This document shows positions 41,155-49,365 of a stretch of 64,000 bases of DNA, piece by piece. The stretch spans positions 58,188 to 122,187 of the forward strand of contig CAYMZZ010000014.1 of NCBI GenBank assembly GCA_964395095.1, given 5' to 3'. The translations under genes and the position numbers were made by a program. Position 1 is the first letter of the stretch; each line of letters starts with the position of its first letter. The DNA is from CAYMZZ01 sp964395095 (lineage in GTDB: Bacteria; Bacteroidota; Bacteroidia; Chitinophagales; Chitinophagaceae). The notes beneath the pieces were generated by a model. The model saw only the letters and a program-made list of their open reading frames with translations, did not search any database and was not told the origin of the DNA.

Positions 41155-43155
41155 CTAACCCTCTTGTACCAAATGCTGTAAGTTCGGGTCATTCTTGATA
41201 CGCTCCATTTCATTTACAACAATATTCAGGATGTCTGATTTTATCTGTTTGTAGTTGCTTTCAATTTCCTGTTTCATTTTATCCTCGCCCTGCTCATTTA
41301 TAAAAGATAATATTTGCGGTATCTGCTCATAGGCTTTGGTTTCGGCTGCTACCTTGTCATTATCTACTACGATTTCGGCGTGAAATATCTTTTGCTCGAT
41401 ACGCTCATCAAAATTATCTGATACAGAACCGACAAACATACCCTGTGTGAGCGTTGAAATTTTGGAAGCCGGAATAAGGCTATCTAACTGTGTGGAGATA
41501 GAAGTCGATTTATCGTTGCGGTTAATGGTCATACTTTGGCGTTTCTGCAATACTTTCCCGAAGCGTTCCGAAAGGCTTTTTGCCGTTTCTCCAACCACCT
41601 GACCACTGAATATATTGCCGACGGTATTCTGTATTACTTTACTCTCTTTGTCGCCGTAATCCCTCGTTAATTGCGAAAAATCCTGAAAGCCTAAACAAAC
41701 TGCAACTTTGTTGCTTCTCGCCGTTGCGATAAGGTTATCCAGTCCCCTAAAATAAATCGTGGGCAACTCATCTATGATAACGGAACTCTTTAACTGTCCC
41801 TTTTTATTAATCAGTTTGACTATCCTCGAATTGTATAAACCCAAAGCTGCGGAATAGATATTTTGACGGTCGGGATTATTACCCACGCACAAAATTTTCG
41901 GCTCTTTAGGGTTGTTGATGTCAAGCGTAAAATCATCGCCTGTCATTACCCAGTACAGTTGCGGGCTAATCATTCTTGACAATGGAATTTTTGCCGAAGC
42001 GATTTGTCCCTGTAACTGGTCTTGTGCGCCACCTTGCCACGCATCCATAAAGGGCGATAAATAATTTTCCAAATCGGGGTATGACGTTAAAATCGTGAAC
42101 ACGTCCGAATACTTTTTATTCAGCAATTCAATGGCGTGAGGAAACGTACAATACTTGCCATCTTCGTAGATTTTCAAATACCAAATAATGGCAGCCAAAA
42201 GAATGATTGGACTTTCCACGAAAAAATCCCCTTGCTTCTGTATCCAGCTTCGATTAAGGTTAAGCATTATGGTATAAGCCGCTTCATAAGCATCCGAAAT
42301 GTCCGTCATAAAGTCGGGGTTCAAAGGATTGCAACGGTGGCTCTTGCGTGGGTCGTCGAAATTTATCACGTAAAATTTCGGCTGAACTTTGTACTTATCC
42401 CTGTGCTTCAGTAAATGATTGTAGGCGATAGTCGAAAGGTCGTCAAACTTGAAATCGTAGATGTACATACTAAAGCCTTTTTCTATCTGCTGCTTGATGT
42501 AGTTGTTTACGATGGCATAAGATTTACCGGAACCCGGAGTACCCAATACGATTGATGCCCTGAAAGGGTTTACAATGTTTATCCAACCGTTGTTCCATTT
42601 GCCTTTGTAGTAAAATTTGGTGGGCAGGTTGACGGAATATTCGTTTTCCATCAGCTTTGTTTCCTGTTGGAAGCTCTCGTTCTCGTTATTGAAAACATCG
42701 TCCATCAGGTTAGTACGAAGCAGGCGGCTCATCCATACGCCTGCCATCAGCAAAGCGATATAACCTAACGAGATGGTAAGAATATACAGGAATGTACCTG
42801 TTGCCGGAGATAGCTTTAGCAACGGTGCGTTTAGGAAGAACAGCACAAAACCAACGCCCAAAGCCACATAAATTTTAGTCCAGGTTATCTTCTCATTCTT
42901 TACGCCCTTTGTTCCCAAACAACTTAAAGCCAGTAAAACCAAAGCGAATGCTTTAGTATAAAGCGTATGTGAAAACAAGCCCGCCGTACGGTCGAAATTG
43001 CCTAATATCTTGTTGATGAGTTCCAACGTCCAGCCACGTTCTAAAAAGAAACCGTAGCAGAACCAATAAAGGTGCATCAGCACCAAAAGAATACTGACTG
43101 CACGCATAAAAGCCATTATCTTGGCAAGCCCTCTTAAATCGTCTTCTCCCTGCAT
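41155..43155 (-). CDS. TraG/VirD4-type type IV coupling protein (mobilisation)
   Basis: A 666-residue inner-membrane ATPase. Four hydrophobic segments lie in the first 155 residues. Walker A is VLGTPGSGKSYAIVNNYI at about residue 200-217. Walker B is SSVIIDELPTIYFRG, followed by ARSNKVAVCLGFQDFSQLTRDYG. It links the relaxase-DNA complex to the Tra channel and pumps it. It is separate from the VirB4-like TraG encoded at 53438. MobB and MobA are encoded 1 kb away on the same strand, consistent with a MobC-type role. An HxlR/DoxX pair lies between. Confidence 0.93.
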   Translation of the reverse strand: MQGEDDLRGLAKIMAFMRAVSILLVLMHLYWFCYGFFLERGWTLELINKILGNFDRTAGLFSHTLYTKAFALVLLALSCLGTKGVKNEKITWTKIYVALGVGFVLFFLNAPLLKLSPATGTFLYILTISLGYIALLMAGVWMSRLLRTNLMDDVFNNENESFQQETKLMENEYSVNLPTKFYYKGKWNNGWINIVNPFRASIVLGTPGSGKSYAIVNNYIKQQIEKGFSMYIYDFKFDDLSTIAYNHLLKHRDKYKVQPKFYVINFDDPRKSHRCNPLNPDFMTDISDAYEAAYTIMLNLNRSWIQKQGDFFVESPIILLAAIIWYLKIYEDGKYCTFPHAIELLNKKYSDVFTILTSYPDLENYLSPFMDAWQGGAQDQLQGQIASAKIPLSRMISPQLYWVMTGDDFTLDINNPKEPKILCVGNNPDRQNIYSAALGLYNSRIVKLINKKGQLKSSVIIDELPTIYFRGLDNLIATARSNKVAVCLGFQDFSQLTRDYGDKESKVIQNTVGNIFSGQVVGETAKSLSERFGKVLQKRQSMTINRNDKSTSISTQLDSLIPASKISTLTQGMFVGSVSDNFDERIEQKIFHAEIVVDNDKVAAETKAYEQIPQILSFINEQGEDKMKQEIESNYKQIKSDILNIVVNEMERIKNDPNLQHLVQEG

Positions 43156-43215
43156 TATTTTAAGTTTTAATGTTCGGGTGTGAATTTAAAGGCTCTATGC
43201 AGCGGCTCTAAGAAT

Positions 43216-43250
43216 GTGGCAGCCAGTGGCGTTATGTGGCAGTGTTTGGC
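43216..43250 (-). repeat. Dispersed GCCAAACACTGCC-type repeat, copy 5 (inverted)
   Basis: On the - strand it begins with the exact core GCCAAACACTGCC, followed by ACATAACGCCACTGG. It lies upstream of the coupling-protein gene (start 43155), the same orientation toward the gene as copy 2. Confidence 0.68.
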
Positions 43251-43317
43251 TTTATGTTACTACTGAACGTAGCAATAAGGTGAGTTCAAAATAATTGAGG
43301 CATCATTCACTTTACAT

Positions 43318-43677
43318 TTATTCGTGAGAAGTAATTTTTTGTTTGTGTTTCTGACCCCAATCGGCTAATGCAGCAACTACGCCTTTGAGGGTTGCCGCAT
43401 ATTCTGTGGGAACATACTCTACTACAACGGGTGTTTTGTCGGCTTGTACCACTCTTTTTGCAAGACCGTTCAATTCCAATTGCTTCAACTCATTGGAAAG
43501 CACCCTTGCCGAAATTCCTTTGATTATCTGTTGCAGTTTATTAAAGCGGTTGTGTCCGCTTACCAATGCTATCACTATCCTCAATTTCCATTTTCCACCC
43601 AATACATACAGGGCGTCTTCAACTGCGTCTATATTTTTTGCACACTGCGTATCTGAATACATTATTTTTTGTCCCAT
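43318..43677 (-). CDS. HxlR-family winged-helix regulator
   Basis: The 119-residue protein has the HxlR pattern: CAKNIDAVEDALYVLGGKWKL, then RIVIALVSGHNRFNKLQQII with GISARVLSNELKQLELNGL and the wing RVVQADKTPVVVEYVPTEYA. A Cys near the start (DTQCAKN) could sense oxidants as in some family members, by inference. It is divergent from DoxX. The intergenic region carries tandem ACTAA...TTAGT palindromes, the probable binding site. Confidence 0.9.
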   Translation of the reverse strand: MGQKIMYSDTQCAKNIDAVEDALYVLGGKWKLRIVIALVSGHNRFNKLQQIIKGISARVLSNELKQLELNGLAKRVVQADKTPVVVEYVPTEYAATLKGVVAALADWGQKHKQKITSHE

Positions 43678-43702
43678 AATTTTATTTGTAATAACCTTAA
43701 TA

Positions 43703-43759
43703 TTACTACTAACCTTTAGTTTACTACTAATATTTAGTTAGTAAATGTATATAAATTTG
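43703..43759 (+). promoter_or_regulatory. Tandem palindromic operator and promoter between hxlR-type gene and doxX
   Basis: Two 18-base direct repeats, TTACTACTAACCTTTAGT (43703-43720) and TTACTACTAATATTTAGT (43721-43738), match at 16 of 18 positions. Each contains an ACTAA-3-TTAGT palindrome. A TAAATTTG -7 box at 43752-43759 follows for doxX. Likely the HxlR-family operator. Confidence 0.75.
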
Positions 43760-43781
43760 TAGTCTCAAAACAGATAAAAAA

Positions 43782-44144
43782 ATGAAGGCAACAAAAATTA
43801 TCTACTATGCTACGACTGGACTTATAACTTTCGCTATGCTTTTTTCTACTTATGCATACCTGACAAATCCCCAATTGAAATGGGCATTTGAGCATTTAGG
43901 TTTTCCCGATTATTTCAGAATAGAATTGGCTATCGCCAAATTCCTTGCAGCAATTGCCATTTGGCTGCCTTTTCGCTTAGCGAAAGAAGTGTCTTACATT
44001 GGTTTGGCAATCAGTTTTGTTTCAGCAATTATTGCCCATATCGTGGTAGGCGATAATGCTTTCCATACCGTTGCACCTATCGTGGTATTGACTATACTGG
44101 TAGTGTCATACCTGAGCTATCTTAAACTGTCTGACATCAAATGA
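43782..44144 (+). CDS. DoxX-like membrane protein
   Basis: A 120-residue protein with four predicted membrane segments (IIYYATTGLITFAMLFSTYA, IAKFLAAIAIWLPF, YIGLAISFVSAIIAHIV, TVAPIVVLTILVVSYLSYL). Layout and YATTGL...LGFPDYFRIELAIAKFL match the DoxX-like family. DoxX proteins are membrane components of redox or detoxification systems. It is controlled in all likelihood by the divergent HxlR-type regulator. Confidence 0.85.
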   Translation: MKATKIIYYATTGLITFAMLFSTYAYLTNPQLKWAFEHLGFPDYFRIELAIAKFLAAIAIWLPFRLAKEVSYIGLAISFVSAIIAHIVVGDNAFHTVAPIVVLTILVVSYLSYLKLSDIK

Positions 44145-44175
44145 TTTCCTTTCAAATGGTCAGCCAAATTGGTTA

Positions 44176-45459
44176 CTACCGACCTCTTTGGCGTTTTCGC
44201 TTCCTCTTCATCTTGTTGGCAAAGTCTTGTTCTTCGTAATCGTCGCCCTGGGCTTCAGGCAATAAGCCGCCCAGTGCTTCAATCAAACCGTCTTCGTGCT
44301 TGTCAGTAGTTAAGAAGTCGAACAAATGGTGTGGTTCTTCCGAAGGAAGATCCACATCATTTGATGTGGATAGTTTGGGTTGTAAAACGGCAGGTTCTTT
44401 AATATCCGGTTTGATGTTATTTCTCCAATAATCATTAAAGGTATTGGCAGAAAGTTCCTTTGCCAAACGTGAACCGTTTAAAACTGCTTTGGAATTGTGG
44501 TCTATAAAAGTTATCCCATAAATACGCTCTGTATCGTTCCGGCGCACTATTACATTAATGCCCTGTTCCGCTAACTGCTTTTTAAAAGCCTGTTCACCGC
44601 TCGTGGTTTTCAGGGCAATGGTAACGGCAGATTTTAGGGTCTGCTTGGTGGGGCTATCTTTCAAAGCCGTTTTGCATTTCGCAAAATGCAGTTCCATAGC
44701 CGGAAGCCCTGCGCTCTTTCCGAACAGCGAAGCCTTGAACGGATGCCCCGCTCTTTCGCCTTTTTCATTCAATGGAATGTACAATAAGCCCTGTTGCTTC
44801 TTTCCCTGCAATTCGCCCTCTATTTTCTCGGCGGTAATATTGAATAGGGAAAGCAGGGCATTATATTCGCCCAATGTTTGGTATTGGTAATAGTTCGGCA
44901 GGTGGCGAACGACCGAAGCAATTTGGCTTTTTACATCGCCTGCCCGATAATCTACCGGACGGAAAACCTTATCAGTCTGGTTGCGCTCCTTGTCCGTTGC
45001 GGGTATCAGTCCGTGTTTTCTTTCCAACTCACGGCATACATTCATAGACCGCATTTTCTCGAATTTGTCCGAAATCTTTTTGCCCTGCTCGTCCACGCAA
45101 ACCGATACAATGTGTATATGGCTGCGGTCAATATCGGTATGTTTAAATACGACAAAAGGCTGTTCTCCGTAACCCATCTCCCGCATATACTGTTCTGCCA
45201 TTTCCCTAAACTTATCATCGCTTACTTTATCATTTGGGTCAGGATTGAGCGAAATATGCAACGTATGTTTCTCGGTATTTCGGTTGGCTATTAGGTAAGG
45301 CGCAAAAGACTGGGCTAATTGTGCCACGGAATAATGACCGCTTGCGGTTTCAATCATCTTATTGGCAAACAAAATCTGCCCGTTTTCATTCTCTACTTTA
45401 AGCTGATTGTACGCCAATGCCCCGTATAAATTTGCGCTTCTTCCAATTTTTGCTATCAT
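44176..45459 (-). CDS. mobB: MobB-type relaxase (mobilisation nuclease)
   Basis: The 427-residue relaxase nicks oriT and is covalently attached to the transferred strand. N-terminal MIAKIGRSANLYGALAYNQ includes the probable catalytic Tyr. The metal-binding triad is HTDIDRSHIHIVSV (about residues 107-120), the HxDx4HxH type. The C-terminal part is Lys-rich. Together with MobA encoded 8 bases upstream it forms the relaxosome at the nearby oriT candidate (45967-46020). Transcribed away from the tra operon. Confidence 0.92.
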   Translation of the reverse strand: MIAKIGRSANLYGALAYNQLKVENENGQILFANKMIETASGHYSVAQLAQSFAPYLIANRNTEKHTLHISLNPDPNDKVSDDKFREMAEQYMREMGYGEQPFVVFKHTDIDRSHIHIVSVCVDEQGKKISDKFEKMRSMNVCRELERKHGLIPATDKERNQTDKVFRPVDYRAGDVKSQIASVVRHLPNYYQYQTLGEYNALLSLFNITAEKIEGELQGKKQQGLLYIPLNEKGERAGHPFKASLFGKSAGLPAMELHFAKCKTALKDSPTKQTLKSAVTIALKTTSGEQAFKKQLAEQGINVIVRRNDTERIYGITFIDHNSKAVLNGSRLAKELSANTFNDYWRNNIKPDIKEPAVLQPKLSTSNDVDLPSEEPHHLFDFLTTDKHEDGLIEALGGLLPEAQGDDYEEQDFANKMKRKRKRQRGR

Positions 45460-45467
45460 TTCTACCG

Positions 45468-45899
45468 CTATTTCTTCAGGTGTTTGGCTTCAAATTCTTC
45501 GCTTATTTGGATGATTTTCTGACACAGCATTGCCATTTCAGCCGTTTGTTTTTCCAGTTTGTACAGAAATGCTGCGGCTTTTTTCTCGGAAAAATTCTTG
45601 TACAGCAGCTTTACAATTTGGTTATAGTTTACGCCGATGGAACGGAACTGGCTGTGAAATGAGGTCAGTCGCATATAGAAATCAACCGTTCCCTTGTCAA
45701 TCTGAATGGTCTTTATGGTCTTGTCAAAGATGCAGGACGTTATAAAATGCGCTTTTACCTGCATACCTGATTTATCAAAAAGGGTAAGAAATCGGGCGTG
45801 TTCCTGCTCGTTAAAGGAAATCGTATAGCGGATGGTCGCCGGGTCTTCTTTGGGGCGGCGTCCGGTCTTTCTCAATTGCTTTTTGTTGTTATCGTTCAT
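45468..45899 (-). CDS. mobA: MobA-type relaxosome accessory protein
   Basis: ATG at 45899 gives 143 residues; a GTG at 45902 is an alternative. The start is basic (KKQLRKTGRRPKEDP), then TIRYTISFNEQEHARFLTLFD, a ribbon-helix-helix-like segment, and YNQIVKLLYKNFSEKKAAAF with a helical tail. Proteins of this shape bind oriT and help the relaxase. It lies just upstream of MobB and next to the inverted repeat at 45967-46020. Confidence 0.87.
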   Translation of the reverse strand: MNDNNKKQLRKTGRRPKEDPATIRYTISFNEQEHARFLTLFDKSGMQVKAHFITSCIFDKTIKTIQIDKGTVDFYMRLTSFHSQFRSIGVNYNQIVKLLYKNFSEKKAAAFLYKLEKQTAEMAMLCQKIIQISEEFEAKHLKK

Positions 45900-45966
45900 C
45901 ACAAATCCATTTTAAAATCCATACAAAACCCTGACTTCGGAAGGTGTTTTCTGCCCCCTGCAAAGG

Positions 45967-46020
45967 GCAAGTTGTTTTGAGCATCGGAAATCATTCCGAG
46001 ATGCTCAAAACACAACTTGC
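45967..46020. other. 54-nt compound inverted repeat, oriT candidate
   Basis: Nested arms: GCAAGTTG (45967-45974) with CAACTTGC (46013-46020), TTTTGAGCATC (45975-45985) with GATGCTCAAAA (46000-46010), and CGGAA (45985-45989) with TTCCG (45994-45998). It sits 68 bases upstream of mobA, where CTnDOT-type oriTs are found. No nick site is identifiable by eye. An alternative is a regulatory hairpin between the mob and tra operons. Confidence 0.65.
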
Positions 46021-46667
46021 CGTGTTCCGGTGAACACAAAAATCCGCCCTGCGGGACGGATTGAATGTAACAGGGAAAAACGGCTCGTTGCCGTTCCCGT
46101 TACCCCCTGATATGTCAAAAGACTTTTGCATAAATCCGTTAATAAAAATCACAATACAAAGTAAAGCCCTGTTTACGATAGCGTTGCACTGTGACACAGT
46201 GCCAAATGCTGCCTCTGAACGCCAAACACTGCCACCGCTATACAACCGATTGAATTTGATGAGTTCTTTGCCCCTGAATGTTGACAGGCAGGCAGGCAGG
46301 CAGCCCGTGCTTCAGGACGAGCAGACGGCATACATTCAAGATGGCAGGTTATCCTGCCTGCAAGATTGCAGGAATGCAAGAAACCAAGAGCGCAGGAATG
46401 ACGGAAAGCGTGACAGCCTGCTATCAGACAATCAAGCCTGCGTGATGGATAGAATGACGGACGGAACGAATGCAAGAACGCAATCACGCCTGATAGGATG
46501 CCTGAATGAAAGCATTGCTGCTGTACAGCAGGAAAGCAGGCAATCAGCAATTCCCGCAGGCAAGCCTGATAGCTATCCTGCAAGAAAGACAGCACGAAAT
46601 CAGGACTGCACGGCTGAAAGCCTGCAAGACTGAAAACAGTAAGATGTAAACTTTAAATTTTAAAAAT
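46021..46667. other. Gene-poor region with GCAGG/CCTGC words between oriT candidate and traA
   Basis: A 190-codon frame runs through 46061-46633 but has no recognisable domain and is repetitive (NARNQERRNDG, LQDCRNARNQ), so it is not called. The stretch 46280-46640 contains about ten GCAGG and six CCTGC words plus a (CAGG)n tract at 46285-46303. The spacer also holds a double copy of the GCCAAACACTGCC-type repeat (46201-46233). It may be a leading-region element of transfer. Confidence 0.55.
46201..46233 (+). repeat. Dispersed GCCAAACACTGCC-type repeat, copy 6 (double)
   Basis: Starts GCCAAATGCTGCC then TCTGAAC and the exact core GCCAAACACTGCC. It is the only tandem copy of the family and lies between oriT candidate and traA. 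Confidence 0.7.
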
Positions 46668-47435
46668 ATGGACACAAGAAAGAAACCTCTGTTTGTCGCT
46701 TTTTCTTCTCAAAAAGGCGGTGTTGGCAAAAGCACATTTACCACGCTTGTCGCCAGTACGATGCACTATCGGTTGGGCTACAACGTAGCCGTTTTTGATG
46801 CGGATTTTCCGCAGCACAGCCTGATGAAAATGAAAACCCGTGATTTGGCAATGGTAATGGAAAATGAGGCGTTGAAAAAACTGGCATATAAGCAGTTTAC
46901 CACCATCAATAAAAAAGCCTATCCCATTATGCAGCACAAAGCGGATAGCGTACTCGATGCGGCGCACGAATTTGTAAACACTTCCCCTGTTCCGCTTGAT
47001 GTGCTGTTCTTCGACCTGCCCGGAACCGTGAACACACCCGGAATTCTGAAAGCATTGGCAGGTATGCACCACATTTTCACGCCCATCACGGCAGACCGTG
47101 TGGTAATGGAAAGTACGCTCATCTTCACACAGCTTTTACAGGATGTAATTATGAAAAAAGGCGAAACTTCCATACAAAGCATTAACCTGTTTTGGAACCA
47201 GGTGGACGGCAGGGAAAGCACGCCCTTATATGACGTGTATAATCAGCTTATCGGGCAACTGGGGTTAAGCCTGATGCAAAGCCAAATCAAGAACAGCACC
47301 CGTTTTCGCAAGGAAAGTGAAGTGGACAGCAAAACAGTTTTCCGTTCTACGATAATGCCACCCGATGAGCGTTTGATGAAAGCCTGCCAGTTAGACCTGT
47401 TCATCAGCGAATTTTTAAACATCATTCAATCGTAG
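46668..47435 (+). CDS. traA: TraA, ParA-type ATPase
   Basis: A 255-residue ParA/MinD-type ATPase. The deviant Walker A motif is FVAFSSQKGGVGKSTFTTL at the N-terminus and the Walker B region is LDVLFFDLPGTVNTPG. In Bacteroidota ICEs this TraA begins the tra operon and may partition or regulate the element. Preceded by the GCAGG-rich spacer. The next gene starts 4 bases after the stop. Confidence 0.93.
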   Translation: MDTRKKPLFVAFSSQKGGVGKSTFTTLVASTMHYRLGYNVAVFDADFPQHSLMKMKTRDLAMVMENEALKKLAYKQFTTINKKAYPIMQHKADSVLDAAHEFVNTSPVPLDVLFFDLPGTVNTPGILKALAGMHHIFTPITADRVVMESTLIFTQLLQDVIMKKGETSIQSINLFWNQVDGRESTPLYDVYNQLIGQLGLSLMQSQIKNSTRFRKESEVDSKTVFRSTIMPPDERLMKACQLDLFISEFLNIIQS

Positions 47436-47439
47436 TGCT

Positions 47440-47889
47440 ATGGAAAAAGATAATAAACGTAAAGTTACGCCGGACATTAACGAAGAGCTGATGATGAACC
47501 TGATGGTAGACGGCGTTAAAAAGGACGGTTTGCAGCTACCGCCTGAACCTGCCGAAGAGCAGGAAAAGGAAGAAATACAAAACGAGGTAAGGCAGGATGA
47601 ATTACCACAAAGCAAACCTGTACAAAGGGAAAGAAACCGTACCAAGAAGAGCCTTGACGGAAGCTACGGCGAACACTTTTTGAAAACCCATTCGATGACA
47701 AAGCGGGGCGATAAAAGTATCTATATCCGGCAGGAATACCACGAACGGCTATCCCGTATTGTACAGGTAATCGGTAAAGATGCTATACCCCTGTATGCCT
47801 ATCTCGATAACATACTGGAACATCATTTTGAAATGTTTGAAAAAGCCATTACCGATGATTTCAACGAAAAGTTTAAACCCATTTTTTAA
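47440..47889 (+). CDS. DUF3408 protein (TraB/TraC-like)
   Basis: The 149-residue product has a charged N-terminus (KEDNKRKVTPDINEE-type) and the DUF3408 block SMTKRGDKSIYIRQEYHERLS, then VIGKDAIPLYAYLDNILEHH. The block resembles a ribbon-helix-helix-like DNA-binding fold of ICE proteins. It follows traA directly and is thought to assist it, perhaps in the same way as ParB-like partners; that is inference. Confidence 0.82.
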   Translation: MEKDNKRKVTPDINEELMMNLMVDGVKKDGLQLPPEPAEEQEKEEIQNEVRQDELPQSKPVQRERNRTKKSLDGSYGEHFLKTHSMTKRGDKSIYIRQEYHERLSRIVQVIGKDAIPLYAYLDNILEHHFEMFEKAITDDFNEKFKPIF

Positions 47890-47900
47890 AGCATCTGATT

Positions 47901-48536
47901 ATGGAAATAGTAATTGTGATTTGCCTGCTGATAGTCATTGTCCTGCTTTTGCAGGATAAGATTGTCATTCATAAAAGGTCGGAGCAAAAGTCCAAACAGG
48001 AAAAAGTTAACCCGAACCTGCCCGATATTATGGGGCAACCCAAGCCAGTAAGAAGCCTTTCAGTGCCAAACACTGCCAATGAAAGCCAAATAACGGAACA
48101 GGAGATAAACCCTGATAATTTAGACATTGAATACGACGAAAACGAAAACGTCAGCATTCAAATTCCGCAGGAAGAACTGGACGAAGTTTTCAGCAATATG
48201 CCTGATTTGGAAGAAGAGGAAGAAGAGTGGAACAGGTACGGAATATCCGGTGGCGATAACGGTTTTGCCCAAGGGGTTACCTACGACGAACTAAGCTCCG
48301 TAGGGGCATTGCTCCAAAAAGAAAATTTGGAACAGGCTCAAAAGGAAACAGCGGTAGCCATAGTTCAGAAATTACAGGGAACCGAATTATTCAGCCTACT
48401 GGAAAATTCCATTGAGGGTGCTTCCCGAAAAATTGCCGAGCTTTTGGATAGCACACTCTCCACTGAAACGGACGACAGTTCTTCCACTTTGCGGAAAAAT
48501 GATTTGGGGAATTTTGACATTGGGGAGTTTGTTTAG
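47901..48536 (+). CDS. TraD-like conjugative transposon protein
   Basis: A 211-residue protein with an N-terminal membrane helix (IVIVICLLIVIVLLLQDKIVI), then an acidic region (DLEEEEEEWNRYGISGGDNG) and the C-terminal stretch FAQGVTYDELSSVGALLQKE. The arrangement is that of the traD-position protein in this ICE family. Inside the coding sequence a copy of the dispersed GCCAAACACTGCC repeat is present (48065-48094). No function is known. It is the last tra gene before the defence cassette, which runs on the opposite strand. Confidence 0.7.
   Translation: MEIVIVICLLIVIVLLLQDKIVIHKRSEQKSKQEKVNPNLPDIMGQPKPVRSLSVPNTANESQITEQEINPDNLDIEYDENENVSIQIPQEELDEVFSNMPDLEEEEEEWNRYGISGGDNGFAQGVTYDELSSVGALLQKENLEQAQKETAVAIVQKLQGTELFSLLENSIEGASRKIAELLDSTLSTETDDSSSTLRKNDLGNFDIGEFV
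48065..48094 (+). repeat. Dispersed GCCAAACACTGCC-type repeat, copy 7 (inside traD-like gene)
   Basis: The exact core GCCAAACACTGCC, then AATGAAA and GCCAAATAACG. It is the only member in a coding region. Confidence 0.65.
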
Positions 48537-48552
48537 ACTTCCCTTTGTCTTT

Positions 48553-49365
48553 TTATATTTCAGTTTCCGAGAACTCTTCAAACACAGAATAGTTTTTTAT
48601 TCCTTTAGACTTGTTCACTTTTCCCATTATTGTACCATCAATCCTGCTTTTTAGATATGATGCCAAATCATCAAAGTGTCGAACATCAATATAATTCATA
48701 CCTGATGCTTTATATCTTTTGGATAATGAAATGGTGAAAGCAGCCCAATTAAATTTTTCTCCTTTTTTATTTAATTCAATCTGTTTCCAATCGCCATAGC
48801 GTTTTTTTAAATAGTCAATATAGTTTTTCTTGGGAAGCTCTTTTCCCAATGCTCCGTCCGGTAATTCAATTTTTGGCTTTACAGGCTTAGACTTTTTTAC
48901 AAACTTTGGAAAATATTTATGCAGTAAAGCCTCTGATTGCTCAATATATTTTGTTATGGTATCCCATCCCCAATAATACAAATGAAATGGCAGTCCTTGT
49001 TCTCTTTTAATTTGATTTAGGTATTCCTGTATTTGAGCATCGTCACGAAATGTAGAAGCAAAAACAAATTTGTCAAAATCAATTGCTAAATCCCTTGCTT
49101 TTTCTAAGTCTGCATTTATATCCTGAATTAGATTTTTCCTGATAGTTTCGTCTTTTCTGCCAATGCTTTTCAATTTGCACTGAATTACCGTTTTGCTTTT
49201 AGAAGAAAAGATGTCAATACCTTTCTGATTTTGTCCTTTCACGCCAAAAGTCTGAAAGTCTGTATTCATATATGAAGAGGTATTCTCTACAAAATTGAAT
49301 AAATCACAAGTGAGTTCCTCAAATTACCTTTCATCTTTTAAAGGGGGTAATTGATAATTCGCCAT
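48553..49365 (-). pseudogene. PD-(D/E)xK restriction-endonuclease-like gene with an in-frame premature stop
   Basis: The ATG at 49365 directly abuts the stop of the ABC ATPase gene. After 13 codons (MANYQLPPLKDER) a TAA at 49324-49326 interrupts the frame, and the frame then continues as FEELTCDLFNFVENTSS without a gap. Without the stop the product would be about 270 residues. The endonuclease core is visible: FEEL helix Glu after the stop, Asp in KGIDIFSS, then VIQCK. The downstream start at 49269 gives 238 residues lacking that helix Glu. The simplest history is GAA or similar to TAA. A sequencing error or read-through cannot be excluded. Confidence 0.85.

Noticed and set aside
46285..46303. 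Possible CRISPR or longer tandem array from the (CAGG)n tract
   Set aside because: The unit is only four bases and there are fewer than five units, with no spacers.
46061..46633. 190-codon open frame on the + strand
   Set aside because: The product is repetitive and has no domain or signal; the frame is best explained by the GCAGG/CCTGC-rich base pattern. It is described as a region instead.
48553..49269. Endonuclease gene as an intact 238-residue CDS
   Set aside because: The abutting ATG at 49365 and conserved-looking sequence between the TAA and 49269 show that the true gene is longer and interrupted.
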